A stretch of 64,000 bases of DNA, from contig OY282558.1 of assembly GCA_958295665.1 (NCBI GenBank), positions 329,317,106-329,381,105 of the forward strand, read 5' to 3'. This document shows, one piece after another, positions 23,080 through 35,395 of this stretch. A model generated the notes under the pieces. It saw nothing but the letters and a program-made list of their open reading frames with translations, was not told the DNA's origin and searched no databases. The number at the start of each line of letters is the position of its first letter. Positions within the stretch are counted from its first letter, which is position 1. Source of the DNA: Tipula vernalis (Eukaryota > Arthropoda > Insecta > Diptera > Tipulidae). The translations under genes and the position numbers were made by a program.

Positions 23080-26000
23080 ATATTTATAATGTATTAATAG
23101 ATTTTTGAAATTTTCTACAATAAGGTTACAAACAAAACAGATCATGTTAACAGAAATAGAATCACAAAAGTTCTATAACAAATTATAAAGTTGAGGAATC
23201 ACTTAAAATAAATTACGAGGTTTAAACGCATATTAGTAGGTAACGTATCAATTTGATCTGTAAAATAATTTAGTTCTAAATTATCTTGATAGTATATTAT
23301 TTAAAATAATACTTACTTGGTCTCAGTGGCGTAGGTATACATATATGGGAATGTTTCTATGTGTATGTATTATCACAACATATATCGTTAAATATGTACA
23401 CACAACAATTGTACATATATAATTTTTTGAAATCACTATATTTTTTATCTAAAAATGATACACAAAACTATAAAAAAAATGTATGTCTAATAAAACAAAA
23501 CAATGCTTGTCGAATGAGTCGTCGAATGATCATGTTTACCCAAAATTCTTAAAATTTAAAGAAATAATTTTTGATAATAAGGGAAGTGGTTAACTATTAC
23601 GAATAATAATTAAATCACACAGTGAAGAAGTAAATCACGAATTTTCGTTGAATGTATTAAAAATTGGTAAATTGATTTATAAATAATTATAGTTTGTTAA
23701 TGTTACACCCATATAATATACTTAACAAAAAATCCATTTAGTTTCATAGAAATGAGTTTGATTAAGTTTGAAATTAGGTAAAATCTTTCGCTATATTAAT
23801 GAATTTTTCTTTATAATTTTTATTCGTAAACACACCTGTTTAATAAGTTGAAAGTAAATATACTTTAATACGATGAAAAATTATTGGGCATATATGGAAT
23901 GTTTTTAAATGTATTATATTAACCATAATATTGACAAATTATAATCAATCGAAGTCGCAAATTCAAATTACATTAACGATAAATAAATTTGTTTAATTTA
24001 TGATTGCTAATAATGAAATATTGATATTCATATTGAACGTATTCAACAATCGATATATTGGAGTATTCTATTTGCGAAATTTGTTTCAATTTTTAGAATA
24101 AAATTCTAATTTTACTGAGGTATAATAATGATTTGAAATATGTAAAATGTTAATAATGAATATTATGTAACAGATAAAACTATAAGGCATATACTCGTAA
24201 TTATTGTTTTTGCAGAGACGCGACATATTTTTACCAAACGAAGTATACATATATTAACACAAAAGTAGTGTGAGGAATCTATGTATATTAGATATATTTA
24301 TAAATATGTATATTATGTACGTTGTTGTATGTACGGCGTACGCATATAAAAATGTGATATTAACATATTAACATTTGCCATAGCATAACAGTATTTATAC
24401 AATCCGAATTTTTAGAACTATCATAAAATCCAATACTCGAGTCGTTACTTTTAGTGTGAAAATACAAGAGAAATGTAAGAAAAGTATGATAATTTTTTTA
24501 ATTTTTGCCTCCTTAATATGGTTTTAGGGTGTCGTTAGTTACGTTTTATGAACTTCGAGCTTGCCTATTTATTTTTAATCTACTCAAAACTAAGCAGCCA
24601 TTCTATTTGTTTACAAAGGTGTTCGTAGGTTTCATTCATCAACTTGCGCTTACTCATTGCCAAAAATTCTTGTAGGTCTTTGAATAAATCTTTATTTGTT
24701 AGTAGTGTTGTGTTATGGTACTCTATTCCACTAACCTATTAAGAGGTCAAGATCGACCAAAATATTCAAGGTAAAATTTTTAGAGTGGCGTATCTAGTTG
24801 GCAATACGTATAGTTTTGTATTGTAATTTATAATTATTTCGCCTCTTGTTTTGTACAGTCTGCTGTTGTACAGTCTGCCTAGCTCAAATTAGAGTGTGCA
24901 ACCATGAGGAGAAATTGTTTTTGAAAAAATTTAAGAGGTTTTTTTGCCTAATTTGCTTAACTTTATTTTCATTTTACCTGCTTGCCTCCATATGTGTTTT
25001 TTCCCTTAATCCCAAATTAGCGAATTAGTTTACAACACACATTAAATGTATAAATAAATAAAATAAATAAATAATTTCTACGAAATCATACAAAATCATC
25101 TAAAGTATTGGTGTCTCATTGGTTTTAATTGTAATGGTTTTATCATTGGATAAAATCAATAAATTGTAGATAAAAAAAAGTGAAGAAGTTACACAAAATT
25201 ATATAGTAGCAAAACTAATAGAGTTGGCTTTGAGTTTCGTGGGTGTCAGATGCACATTTTCCCAATTTTTCAATTTTTTTTTGTATTTGTAAAATTATTT
25301 TATATGAGACGCAAACTATGACCGAGGTGTTCTAAATAAAAGTATAGTAAAGCGCAAACCGAAAACCTGACAAAAAAAATCGATAAAAACCGAAATGTAT
25401 TATGAAATGGATGGAAATCGGGTTGTGGGAGAGACCCAACTGCACGGCCCAAATATTTAGGGGTTTTTGGATATTTCGTGGACTGTGCTTTCAAGGAATG
25501 AGCTTCAATGCTCAAAATAGAGCGTGCAACCGAAATAAAGTTTAGTGTATAAATAATTAAATAAATAATACGGTTCATGAATATACCTCCCTGTTTCCAG
25601 AACACTTTAAAAATATATGCAATTATTATACATAATTTGTCAATAGTACGCTATATAATACATGTAACATGAATACCGTTTCATTTTTTTTTGATTATAT
25701 TTCATATTAGTTATATAATTTTCATTAGATCAACTTAACCAAAAAAACCGAAAATTTAATGATTATTTCTTAAATATAGAGATTATTAATTTTGTTTCAG
25801 TTAAAAATTTATTTATTTTTTCATTTATTAACTAAAAATTAATTAAGTATACGACCTTTTCTTAAAAAAGTTTTTTAATTTTTTTTTTTGTAGTAGAACA
25901 AGTCTTAATAATTCAAATATCATTCATGTTCTTTAATGTAAAACAACTCTGATAAAAAGAATTCGTTATATTAGCATAAAAGTTTTAAAGGTAACAATTT

Positions 26001-26130
26001 TTCTCTCATTTTTCTCTCATCATTTTTCTCACATTTACGAATATTAATTATTTGAAAATTTAATTTTTAATATTATTAATAAAGTTTATATTAGATTAAA
26101 TGAAATCTGTAACAATATCGATTTTTTTCT
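23080..26130. other. right arm of the CACTA element, mostly non-coding
   Basis: AT-rich, no convincing gene. A small minus-strand open stretch at 24580-24735 (MSKRKLMNETYEHL, ending IEWLLSFE and a stop) might be a short exon; it has no domain I know. The hydrophobic frame at 24846-25028 and the minus frame at 25300-25605 look like chance. Confidence 0.4.
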
Positions 26131-26134
26131 GTTA

Positions 26135-26185
26135 AAAAATAACGAAAATCTCTTCGTTAATGGTATGGTAATATTTTTTTCAGTG
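26135..26185 (-). repeat. CACTA right terminal inverted repeat (imperfect)
   Basis: Ends with a T-run and CAGTG. The inverted block 26139-26156 matches the left-end block with a few differences. Confidence 0.65.
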
Positions 26186-26359
26186 TATGTTGGTTATTTG
26201 CCTACAAAATTAACATACATTATAAATTGAAAACTCTTAATAAACTTAATTTAATTTTAGTTACATACTTTTAATACGTCATCCAATTGACGCAATACAT
26301 TAATGTGTTTGGGGTATTGGTATAACAGTTTTTGCTGCAGGAGCCCCGCTTGGTATTCT

Positions 26360-26755
26360 AACTAAACTGCTTTTGTAGCGGGTATATTGGTCCCTATGAT
26401 ATCTGAAAGTAATTCAGATATCATAAGTAAGTAATTCTGACAATAATTAAATAGGGGAGGCCTCTCAAAAACTAAATTGGGCAGTGCTTCGTCAAAGGCT
26501 TCCTTTTGATCGGCGCTTAACAACAAACTACGGACCGTCTTTATTAATTTATTTTTAGGTTTCTTTACTATGTGGTCGGCGATTTTAACTACACTTGGCA
26601 CTGGGCATTCAACTCACACTCTGAAATCTGTGTTTCATCATTTTCTAAAGAAGATGCCTCCAGAATTTCATATTCGAACGTATCATTTAGATATTCTGCT
26701 TCACATTCTAAATCATCCATATGACAGTTCTCATTTTAAAAATAAATGTCGATAA
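26360..26755 (-). pseudogene. Harbinger A second-gene remnant, unrecognised domain
   Basis: On the minus strand an open stretch begins near 26737 (MDDLECEAEYL), is acidic for about 40 residues, then stops and is continued one frame over by 26601-26362 (KKPKNKLIKTVRSLLLSADQKEAF...). After a further slip the reading AGLLQQKLLYQYP reaches a GTATGT donor near 26268. A basic helical second protein is usual beside Harbinger transposases, often MADF or Myb-like, but I cannot see such a domain here. The position fits the accessory gene of element A. At least two frame breaks. Confidence 0.4.
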
Positions 26756-26759
26756 GTTT

Positions 26760-27787
26760 CAAATTTTATATTACGAAAACAACCAAAAATTACTATGGTT
26801 GACAAATTTTTTTGGATTCAAAGTTGTTTTCACCGCCATAGCCACTATATTTTGTTAGTTCCACTAAATAATATTGGTAAACTTGGATTTTTTCCATGGG
26901 AACGATAAGTTTTTTATATGGTTAAGGAGCATTTCTTTGCTAATATCGTGAAGAAAAACAACAACAAAAACTAAAATCTGAAAACAAGATCGAAACGCAG
27001 AGCGAAAACAATATTGTGAATGCAAGGTTAGGCTGCCGGTCGTATAAAAATGCAGCCGACATTTTTTGTGCATTTCGCCTGCTTTTCGTTTTTTTTTTGT
27101 GCGTTTTTTAAACTAAGCAGCGGCTGAATTCTTGACCGCACCCATTGCCTTTTCTTTGGTTAATTAAGTAAGCAGGAGCGGTACCTAAAAACCTAAAAGA
27201 AACCTAAACCTAAAAGAAAAAAATAACGAGCGAGTTCACGCTCTACTCGCAAAAGATTTATGTGAAACAGTACGGTTCAGAAATCTCTGCGTAAAGACGG
27301 CTGTTGTTCGCTCAATATTTAAGATATGTTACATTTTTGGTTCGAAAAGTCAATAAATTATTCTATTTTGGATTTGGAGGACGAACTGTACTGACATTAA
27401 TTGAGCATAAGCAAAGTACAGTTCTGTTAAGTTAGTCACCTAAATCTGCAATGTGCGGCAATCTTGTTCAAGATTCCTTAGTAGTGAATAGTCACGGCAA
27501 ACTCGCTGAACAAAGCAAAATCGCACCGCTTTGCCACTAATCAATTTGAAATAAATTATATAGAGCGGTTCTATTAGGGCGTAATGTTGACCGTAAAATC
27601 ATACCAATTTTGAAAGACGTTAGAGCGAAACTCGCCATAACCAAAGTCAGCAACCACATGAGCAATATTAATAACAAAGCATACCGATTAAACAATTTTA
27701 AAATTGTTATTTGATTATGTATCAATGTAAATATATGTACAATTTTCACAGCTCGCTATATCCATTTCATTTTTTGAGTCACTTTTA
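26760..27787. other. right end of Harbinger A and flanking DNA
   Basis: Contains the inner inverted match 26978-27026 and the terminal repeat 27123-27141 of element A. Beyond 27142 there is unassigned DNA up to the TTA target of element B. Confidence 0.5.
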
Positions 27788-28200
27788 GGGCCTTTCCACA
27801 CTTGTATTCTGTATTCTGTATTCACCCTCGTTTCTTTACCTCTCTGTCTACAAACTTAAATTTGTGGTGGGGATTTTGTATTCACATTTGCATCAAAAAA
27901 TTTTTGGTATTCTCGTGTCGTTACATACTAATACTAACGCAACTTTAATATAAAATAAAAAAATAAAAAACAATTGACATGTGCGACACGAGTTTTTTCA
28001 TTATTTTTGAGCTGTGCTGTGAAAAACTTCATTTATTGTTCAAAGAAAAAAATTTATCAGCCATTTTTATTTCCGTGGTAAAAAATTTATATTTTAACCT
28101 TTTAAATTTTATCTGACATTTTATTTGTGGTTTATCAATTTTAATTGTGTGTTGTGAAAAAAATATATAAATTGTGGTGTATTACTATTAATAAATTAAA

Positions 28201-29576
28201 ATGTCCGATATGCAGGAAAGCGAGATTTCTGAGAATTGTGTGAGAGATGAATGGACGCGGGTACAAACACTAATTTTAATTTCTGAATATAAAAAGCATC
28301 CATGCTTGTACAGTCCGCTGGACCAAAATTTCACCAATCGGGTAAAAAGAAATGAGCGATACAACGACATTTTTGATGCTTTAAGCCAATTTAAACCTAA
28401 TGTGACAATTAAGGAAATAAAACGGAAAATTAGGACTCTTCAGAGTCAACTGTCGAAGGAAAGAATGAAAATCAACAAATCTAAAAGAAGTGGCACGAAG
28501 ACTGAAGATGTTATTAAACCGTCATTGTGGTGTTACAATGAATTGGCTTTTCTAATTCACACCAACGATGCCACCCCCAGCTCCTCCAGTTTGGAACTGT
28601 CTGATGTAAGAGTTGACATAACTTTTGCTTTGATATAACTTAAAATGTTATTTTGCTTTACATATATTTTCAGATTGGAATTACCACCGAAAACGCCACC
28701 GAAAACGTTGTAGAAGCTGTGGAACGAGGTTCAGGAGGTAGAAGTCGCGGAAAGGCAAGAAGAAATATTTTCATCAACCCATAAATGGTTTTAAGTAAAA
28801 TGTATTTTTTATTTATATTTTCAGACAAGAAAACTGATCAAAACGGACATTCAATCCAAGGCTCTTGAAGCTTTTGATTATGCGAAAACATGCATGAATT
28901 TCCAACCGAAACCGTTATCTAAAGAGGAGCAATTTTGCAATTATTTGTGCACGGAATTGCAAAATATTAAATTAGATAACACTTTCCGTCGGGTGAAATT
29001 GGAAATTTTAACCATTGTTAGTAAACATATAGACGAAGAAGCAAAAGTTATGGAAATAAATCAGCAGTTGATACGCGGCTTTCAAGAACCAAACAGAAAT
29101 ACAACATCCACCTCATCACTGTCACAATTCCCGACATCTGTTTCCTCGTCAGTATTAGGTAATAGTCCTATCTTTCCTTTTTCCCCATCTCCTATACAAT
29201 TTAGTAATAACACTTTTATAAAAGATACCCTATATATAAACCAACTGCATTAAAAAATAACGTACCTCAATCATCTCCATTAATACACCACCTACCTGAG
29301 TCACCTCCAATAAAACCTGAGTCACCTCCAATACAAGACTACCAACCTCGATCACCTGCAATTTCCATAGAAGATCTCCATCCACCTTCACCGGAAGAAT
29401 TTGAAAATAACCCTTATTTCATATATACCCCGAACGAAGAACAAGAATCAGATGAAATCAATAGGAAAAATGTACATATAATCGAAGTTATAAATTTAAA
29501 ACACCCAAACTGTATTAAAACACCATATCTAAAAGACAAGGTCGGGCTAGCGATGGCACATATTTTTGATGAATGA
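28201..29576 (+). CDS. Harbinger B accessory protein with MADF domain (three exons, one frame slip)
   Basis: ATG at 28201. Exon 1 (28201-28605) encodes an N-terminal MADF/Myb-SANT-like DNA-binding domain: EWTRVQTLILISEYKKHPCLY, then IKRKIRTLQSQLSKE and PSLWCYNELAFL (about residues 17-120). A GTAAGA...CAG intron (28606-28673) precedes exon 2 (28674-28754). The next intron (28755-28824) seems to start with GC (AAG|GCAAGA) and end in CAG. Exon 3 carries a helical segment (FCNYLCTELQNIKL) and Ser-rich linker. The annotated frame ends at 29253, but one frame over a proline-rich tail with repeated PESPPI runs on to TGA at 29574-29576, so there is probably a single indel near 29228. In Harbinger elements this protein helps the transposase bind the ends and enter the nucleus. 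Confidence 0.8.
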
Positions 29577-29638
29577 ACCAAATAAAAATTTAAAATTTAT
29601 TTACAAAAAAAAATATGTTTTATTTAACAAAAATACAA

Positions 29639-30925
29639 TTATATTTTACCTTCGTTGTTAAAATATTCTGTTTGCATTTTTCTAACAGCTTCTCCAGCTT
29701 TTACATCATTCCTACTCTTAGTGGAACGAGATATGCTTGCGTTTGTTTGAGTATTATCCTGATTTCCCCTAGAAAAATGGTATTCATTGTACCAAGTGCT
29801 TCTTGAAATTAAAAAATTATGCAACACACAACAACATTGGACAATTTTAACAACTTTTGCTTCCCGAAGATTAATGGGTTTTTGGAAAACCCGGAATCGG
29901 TTGCTTAGTATTCCAAAAGCCCGTTCTATAGTCTGCCGAGCTCGACTTAACCGTTTATTAAATATTTTTTTATTTTCATCAGTGGTGGTAAACGGATACG
30001 GTGTTACCATATTTTCCGATAGTGGAAACGCATTATCTGCGACGAATACGTGTGGCAGCAATCTTTGATTTCCCACCAATTTTTTAGGAGGAAGGAATTT
30101 CTCTGGTTGTTGTAACACATACATAAAATTTGATCTCTGCAACACACCACCATCGCTTATCCGTCCATTGCATCCTACATCAATAAACAGGAATTTTGCA
30201 TGGGCATCGGCAAGACCTAACAGTACCAAGCTATGGTATCCTTTATAGTTGTAATAAAGGGCCGCATTTTGTTTTGCTGGTCTAAAAGCTATATGCTTTC
30301 CATCCAAAGCACCTAAACAATTTGGAAATTGATATTTCGACTCGAAATAATCTGCAATTATTGACCATTCTTCTACTGTTGTTGGAAACTGAAATAAAAG
30401 TTGTGATAAATAACTTGCAAATAATCGCATTAAAAAATGAATTACCTTTAAAAATTCCTGCTTCATATTTTTATATATAGCATCACACACATCCAAAATG
30501 GCTCCAGACAGAAACTGCTTCGACAATTTTGAATTGTAGTCCAAATCGGTGAAGCTTTCGCCTGTTGCAAGAAATCTCAACGTAATGAATAATTTTTCTT
30601 CACAACTAATTGCGGCTCTCATATGAGTGTCTTCTTTTATAATATCACTTCTAATATTATTGAGTATCGTATTGAAGGAATCTTCATCCATCCTTAAAAA
30701 ATTCTTGTAGTCTGCGGAATTAGGTTTCAACTCCTTCATTAGACTTTGAGTGTTGCCGACTGCATCTCGAGTTGTCCGATACTCTTTAACCCAGCAACTT
30801 CTTTTGCATTGTGGTTCTTCTTCCTCTTCTATGGCAGCCACAAATAGCAAACAGGCGGCAGATGCCATTACAACCGCAACAGCTGCATTATTTTCGGGCA
30901 TTTTAAATTTTTCAATGGTATCCAT
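29639..30925 (-). CDS. Harbinger B transposase (HARBI1-like DDE nuclease)
   Basis: Minus strand, ATG at 30925, stop at 29639, 428 codons without a break. An in-frame 57-bp stretch (30389-30445) has GTAATT...TTTCAG borders and interrupts the EFLK-FPTTVEEW junction, so the mature protein is probably 409 residues. Motifs: RFLATGESF (helical region), LGALDGKH (D208), GCNGRISDGGV (D258) and RQTIERAFGIL (E334), the three catalytic acids of the DDE_Tnp_4 family, then CCCVLHNFLI. Numbering counts the intron residues. It cuts and inserts the element at TTA and acts in the nucleus with the MADF partner encoded convergently; the two genes end 62 bp apart. No inactivating change is visible. Confidence 0.92.
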   Translation of the reverse strand: MDTIEKFKMPENNAAVAVVMASAACLLFVAAIEEEEEPQCKRSCWVKEYRTTRDAVGNTQSLMKELKPNSADYKNFLRMDEDSFNTILNNIRSDIIKEDTHMRAAISCEEKLFITLRFLATGESFTDLDYNSKLSKQFLSGAILDVCDAIYKNMKQEFLKVIHFLMRLFASYLSQLLFQFPTTVEEWSIIADYFESKYQFPNCLGALDGKHIAFRPAKQNAALYYNYKGYHSLVLLGLADAHAKFLFIDVGCNGRISDGGVLQRSNFMYVLQQPEKFLPPKKLVGNQRLLPHVFVADNAFPLSENMVTPYPFTTTDENKKIFNKRLSRARQTIERAFGILSNRFRVFQKPINLREAKVVKIVQCCCVLHNFLISRSTWYNEYHFSRGNQDNTQTNASISRSTKSRNDVKAGEAVRKMQTEYFNNEGKI

Positions 30926-31172
30926 TTTATATATATTTATATATGTAGTTTATTATTTTAATTATATAAATATCTAAACTGTTTTATATTTCAAATTTCA
31001 CAAAAAAAATAAATCCGCTTATTATTATAAATTATAGCTCGTATGTCTTACCTCGAACAAAACAATATGAAAATGAACCAAATTTACACATACATAGAAA
31101 AATAACAACAGGGTGAATACAGAATACTGTATTCATGATGTTGTTAAAAATACTCGTGTGGAAAGACCCTTA

Positions 31173-34100
31173 TACATGCGTAATTTGTGCTTCTTTTGCT
31201 TAATGCGATCGATTTTCATTTTCAAAAATACTTGCTGCTGCCGCCATATATAGTAAATATTTTCACAACAAAATAAAATATAGTAGGCCATTTTTTTTGT
31301 CTTCGGCTCACGATGACTTTGAAATGTCGTATGATGTTGTATATTGCATATGTATACGTGGATTTTGTGTTGATTTTTGGTTTTATTTATTTATTTTTTC
31401 TGCCGCTAAAGATGTTTTCACATCAACAAAAATGTATTTTCTTTATTTATTAGGTTGACAGCTCTATAACAAAATATAAAGCAACTTTGGCTTTGGTGAA
31501 GCGACCGGGTTTTCCGAAGGGATTTCATTATCCTGCTCCTTGTGTGAGATTTTAAAATGTGATTAACATGTAAACCAATGTATAATTTGACATTTTTCTT
31601 TTGGATGTTGGTTCGAAATAATGTGTAGTGGTTATCTGCAGTGACTCTCGGACTCATCAAAGAGCCCTGAAATATTGTAATTCAATTATTTATTTGCACA
31701 TAAATGAGCGGGAACTGACTGTTTGTTGTTTTTCTATAAAAACTTTCTTACAAAATATTCAAATCAGTCATTTTCAACCGTCGATTTTCCAGTATTTTTC
31801 GAATATTTTCTAAATTTTGGGTTTCAGCATTAGGTTTTTCAAGATTTCATGTTTCGTACTTTTGTATTTTCAAAGTTTTTATATTAAGGATTTTGTTTTC
31901 GGAATTTTGTTTCTGCCAAACGCTCTAAATGTTTTATTTATTAATAAATATTTTTGGGACAATGGTTTCAGACTGCGGGTGCACAAACACTAATGGTTTT
32001 TTGCGATTGTTTTTTCTGAAATATTGGCTCTTCAAGAATTTGGTTTCAAGATATTATTTTACGAAAATTTTAACTGGAAGTAAATAAAACGGTTTGTGTG
32101 ATTAATTTTTATGTTCAGTAAAATAAGTCACGTTGCAACACGACTAACCTCCTAGTCTCCGCCGCTCCGCGAAGTTCCTTTTTTATGAAAAGCAAGGTTT
32201 AATAATACTCTTAATCAGAATCAAATCACACCGCCGCTTTATACCGAATTCTTAATTTAAAATTATGAATAAAAACATAAAATTAACCATTTATGTAATT
32301 TGATATTTTGAACAAAAAAAAAAAAAAAAATTCCAATCTTTTTATTTATTGATGGTTTTATATTCGTATCTTATAAAAAAAAAGTTTAGTCGTCATAAAG
32401 AGGTTTTAATGAGTTTGAAACACATAAGTTAATTTTTGTGTTGTGTTTATTTATAAACAGATAATATTATGTCGATTATATTATATATTATTAGTACACA
32501 TATATAATTTTTTTTATTTTAAACTTAAATGCTGTTAAAATTAATACACTTTTTTTGAAAATATTTTTATTATAAAATAAATAAATAAATAAACATTTAA
32601 GAATATTATTGCTTTTATTATATTCATTTAGCTTGGAAGACGTAATTATTGTCTTTTCAGTTGTTTTTTTTAACATGTCTTACATATTTTGAACCTGATT
32701 TTTATTTTAATGGTCATATACAATAATATAGTACAACGAGTAGTTTAAATTTAAATTGTCTTCACATTTTAAACAGATGGTATTCCAATTTTCCGGGTAA
32801 TAATTATAAATTGTGAGAGTAAATATAAGTGCAAGTTATAATATTTTACTTTTTGAATAATTTGGGATAACGCCAGCTATTTGGGGCACGAAAATATAAG
32901 AGTGGAGCAGCCTGTATCGGTAGTTTAAGGCTAGATCTATTACGGTCTGACGCAATAAATTTCAAAACATTTACCAACTTTCGATATTTAAAATTCGTAG
33001 TTTAAAAACCTTTCAAATTGCAAATGTTTCGGACATTTCAATTAGTCTTAGCATGATCGATATACGTATTTATAAAGATCGTTTAATATATTTAATGGCA
33101 ATTGTAGATTGCCAAGAAAAACAAGTATTATTTTCTAATTGTGTAGAGATACAGATCTAAAATAGCTATTTGTCTTCCGAGGGCGAAACATATACCTCTT
33201 ATGCACAAATTAAATTTATACTAGACGCCAAACGCATGGTAATAATTAATCAAGTGCATTATATTGAACTAAGCGCGATTCTAAAGGATAAGACGACGAT
33301 AGACTTTATGTATATTTAAAATATGACAACTCACGTTTTATAATAAAGAACACGTGCGAAAACTACTTTTGTACACTTGCATAAAAAAACATAATTTGTT
33401 TGCAAGGAAATTACTTACAGCCAAACTGCACTTAAACCTCTGAGATTATTAAAATTAAAAATAAAATGTTGACCACTTCCCCCATTCAAAAATTTGATTT
33501 TAAAACAATTTTTGTTTTTTTCGTAAATTAATTGAACTAAATTAAAACAAATTTAGACCACGAATTAAAAAAATATTATTTACAAATTAATGAGTAATAA
33601 AAAATGAAATTTAATTTAATTTCACAATTTTCAAGCTTTAACAGAAAATTATTTTCTTTATTTTTTTATTTTGTTTATAATAAAAACTAATAAAAATTAA
33701 AAATAAAATGAAATTTTTTTCTCTTTTCATGAAAATTGATTTGTTGGTTTTTGGTACTTAGAAAATTCGAAATTTATAAACTTGGTTCAGAGTTGTCGGA
33801 ATTATACATTAATTTCACCATCAATTTGAGAAAACTGAAATTCCAGTAAATTTTTGACTAAATAAAACTGATTAGGAAAATTAGGAACAATTAAATAAAA
33901 GCTTGACCGAGTTTGATGATAATAACTAAAATAAGATTACAAGTTTTGATTTTACAATTTGAATATAAAAAATAATTTTATAATTTAGTTTAAAGTAAGT
34001 TTTACAATATTTTAGACTATGTCATTCCTTTTAGACTATGTCATGCCTACAAATATTTACGTCCGCAGAGCAGAAGACTTATTCGAGAGTGGGTCACTTG

Positions 34101-34370
34101 GTCGACAGTCATTTCGCCGATATTGCCGCGACCGCGCATGGACGACACTCACCCTGAAAATAGAAAATTTAATTTTGAAACCTAGAACGCCTTGGGAAAG
34201 AGAAAATTTAATTTCTGTTGTGGACCAAGTGGGTGTCGGCCATACGGTTATCGGTCGTTATGGGGACTATCGGTCAACTTTCCTATATACTTATTTTCGT
34301 GATATCGTCGGTTGATTAAATTGTTTTTGACAATATATATTTACTTTTTCGCCTTTCATAAGAGTGCTAA
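31173..34370. other. AT-rich DNA, no gene recognised
   Basis: No coding potential above background. A 99-codon open frame at 34019-34315 begins after a short duplicated phrase (TTTTAGACTATGTCAT, 34010 and 34030) and has no recognisable domain or homologue that I know. It may be chance. Confidence 0.45.
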
Positions 34371-34772
34371 TATTCACGTCGATTCAATGAAATCTTCTAT
34401 TCTTCTTGAAAAATCTTCTTCAATCAAATAGAAGAAATCAAAAATAGAAGATTCTTTTATTTTGCTATTCAGTGTAGCAGTGGGATTCTACTCTTCTATT
34501 TTTATTAAGGAAAGTTCGAAATCGAATTTTTTTCTTCTATTTGATGTAAACGTCAAAAATTTTTATTACCAAAAAGCAACAGCTGTGAATTTGTGATAAA
34601 TATTTTTAGCAATAAAATGTGAAGAATATGTGAATCACTATTTATATATTAAAAAATTTAAATACTTTATTTTTATAAATGAATATATTTATTTTAATGA
34701 AATTTTAATTATTTATTATAAATTTTATAAATTACTCGCATATTGGTCTCGAATTTGATACGCTAAACTGTG

Positions 34773-35395
34773 CTATTGGTTTCCATTAATGGAGGTATCA
34801 ATTTCCGATGTTTCATTTGAAAATTCCTCGTTTGCGAATTCTAAGCCGTCGAATTCAATTAATTCTTCAGCATCTATTGCTGTATCATTCAAAAACTTGT
34901 TGTGTAATTCAAAATATATCATATATGATTTGGGCTGCTTTCTTAGGGGGAATAATGCAGAACCCGGTGGCGTGACAAAACATCGAAATCTACCTTTCAA
35001 TACCCCCAAACAAGCTCCCTTGCCCATAAATAGATGAATAGATAGCTCCCTTGCCCATAAAAATGCAAAGTAGCCACCACCTAAAAAATAAGACTCACAT
35101 ATGTACCTTCTATTTGCATTTTAAAATAATTCATACAAACTTGTAATTTAAATGGTATTGAGTGGAAGCGAGCTTTTGCTGCTAACTCAGATATCAATGT
35201 CACAACATTTCCCTTTTGCAAACGAAAATATTTGTGGAATACACTATCAGGAAGCTCAAAAGGATCCCCGTTCATTTTTATGTTCTTCAGTCTCATTTTT
35301 AATTTTTGTCTAAACAAATGTATTTAATTACATTTTTTTAAACAATTAATAGATTTCCTTACGTAGCAATGCGCTTTTGGCGGTTTCTTTCCCAT
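34773..35395 (-). pseudogene. Harbinger C transposase remnant (start and tail, catalytic core deleted)
   Basis: Minus strand. A tiny first exon starts at ATG 35395 (MGKKPPKAHCY) and ends at a GTAAGG donor. After a TTTGTTTAG acceptor, exon 2 (about 35328-35081) has DPFELPDSVFHKYFRL, the standard N-terminal motif of HARBI1-like enzymes. It stops at 35081, and the next frame (35027-34773) begins with a KGRFRC motif that in intact enzymes lies after the last catalytic residue, then a C-terminal acidic tail. The GKH and SDGG catalytic blocks are missing, so a large internal deletion is inferred. A 17-bp phrase (AGCTCCCTTGCCCATAAA) is duplicated at the junction (about 35013 and 35043). Confidence 0.65.

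Larger units (their letters stand above)
12446..26185. mobile_element. animal-type CACTA/EnSpm element (CACTG ends), non-autonomous, 13.7 kb
   Basis: The left end is CACTG plus an A-run (12446-12460) and the right end is its complement, T-run plus CAGTG (26171-26185). TA flanks both sides (12444-12445, 26186-26187). A second inverted match lies inside: 12519-12537 resembles the complement of 26139-26156. Minus-strand genes inside are of the type carried by animal CACTA elements: a truncated transposase and a SAM-domain partner. CACTG termini are common in animal EnSpm. The element is itself interrupted by the 6.2-kb element at 14675-20876, leaving about 7.5 kb of its own sequence. Confidence 0.75.
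9963..27141. mobile_element. old PIF/Harbinger element A, split by a CACTA insertion (inferred)
   Basis: The left end GTGCGGTCAAGAATTCAGC (9963-9981) recurs inverted at 27123-27141. A second inverted match of about 45 bp lies inside each end (10231-10275 and 26978-27026). A broken Harbinger transposase runs plus-ward from the left end. A minus-strand gene remnant lies near the right end, and its possible continuation sits left of 12443. The simplest reading is one element of about 3.4 kb opened by the 13.7-kb CACTA element. No TTA target duplication could be identified, so two separate inverted copies remain possible. Confidence 0.6.
27788..31169. mobile_element. PIF/Harbinger element B, nearly intact, TTA target duplication
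   Basis: Ends GGGCCTTTCCACAC (27788) and the complement of GGGTCTTTCCACAC (31156-31169) are inverted. TTA flanks both sides (27785-27787 and 31170-31172), the classic Harbinger target. Just inside both ends a GTATTC/GAATAC motif is repeated (27806-27827; 31105-31135), probable protein-binding sites. The 3382-bp body holds two convergent genes, a MADF protein on plus and a DDE transposase on minus. Length and gene set are complete for the family, so this may be a recently active copy. Confidence 0.95.

Noticed and set aside
24846..25605. Hydrophobic plus frame and a minus frame that could be small membrane proteins
   Set aside because: Low-complexity, no context, no conserved motif; consistent with chance in AT-rich DNA.
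34019..34315. 99-codon plus frame
   Set aside because: No domain, no neighbours and a duplicated phrase at its start; insufficient for a gene call.
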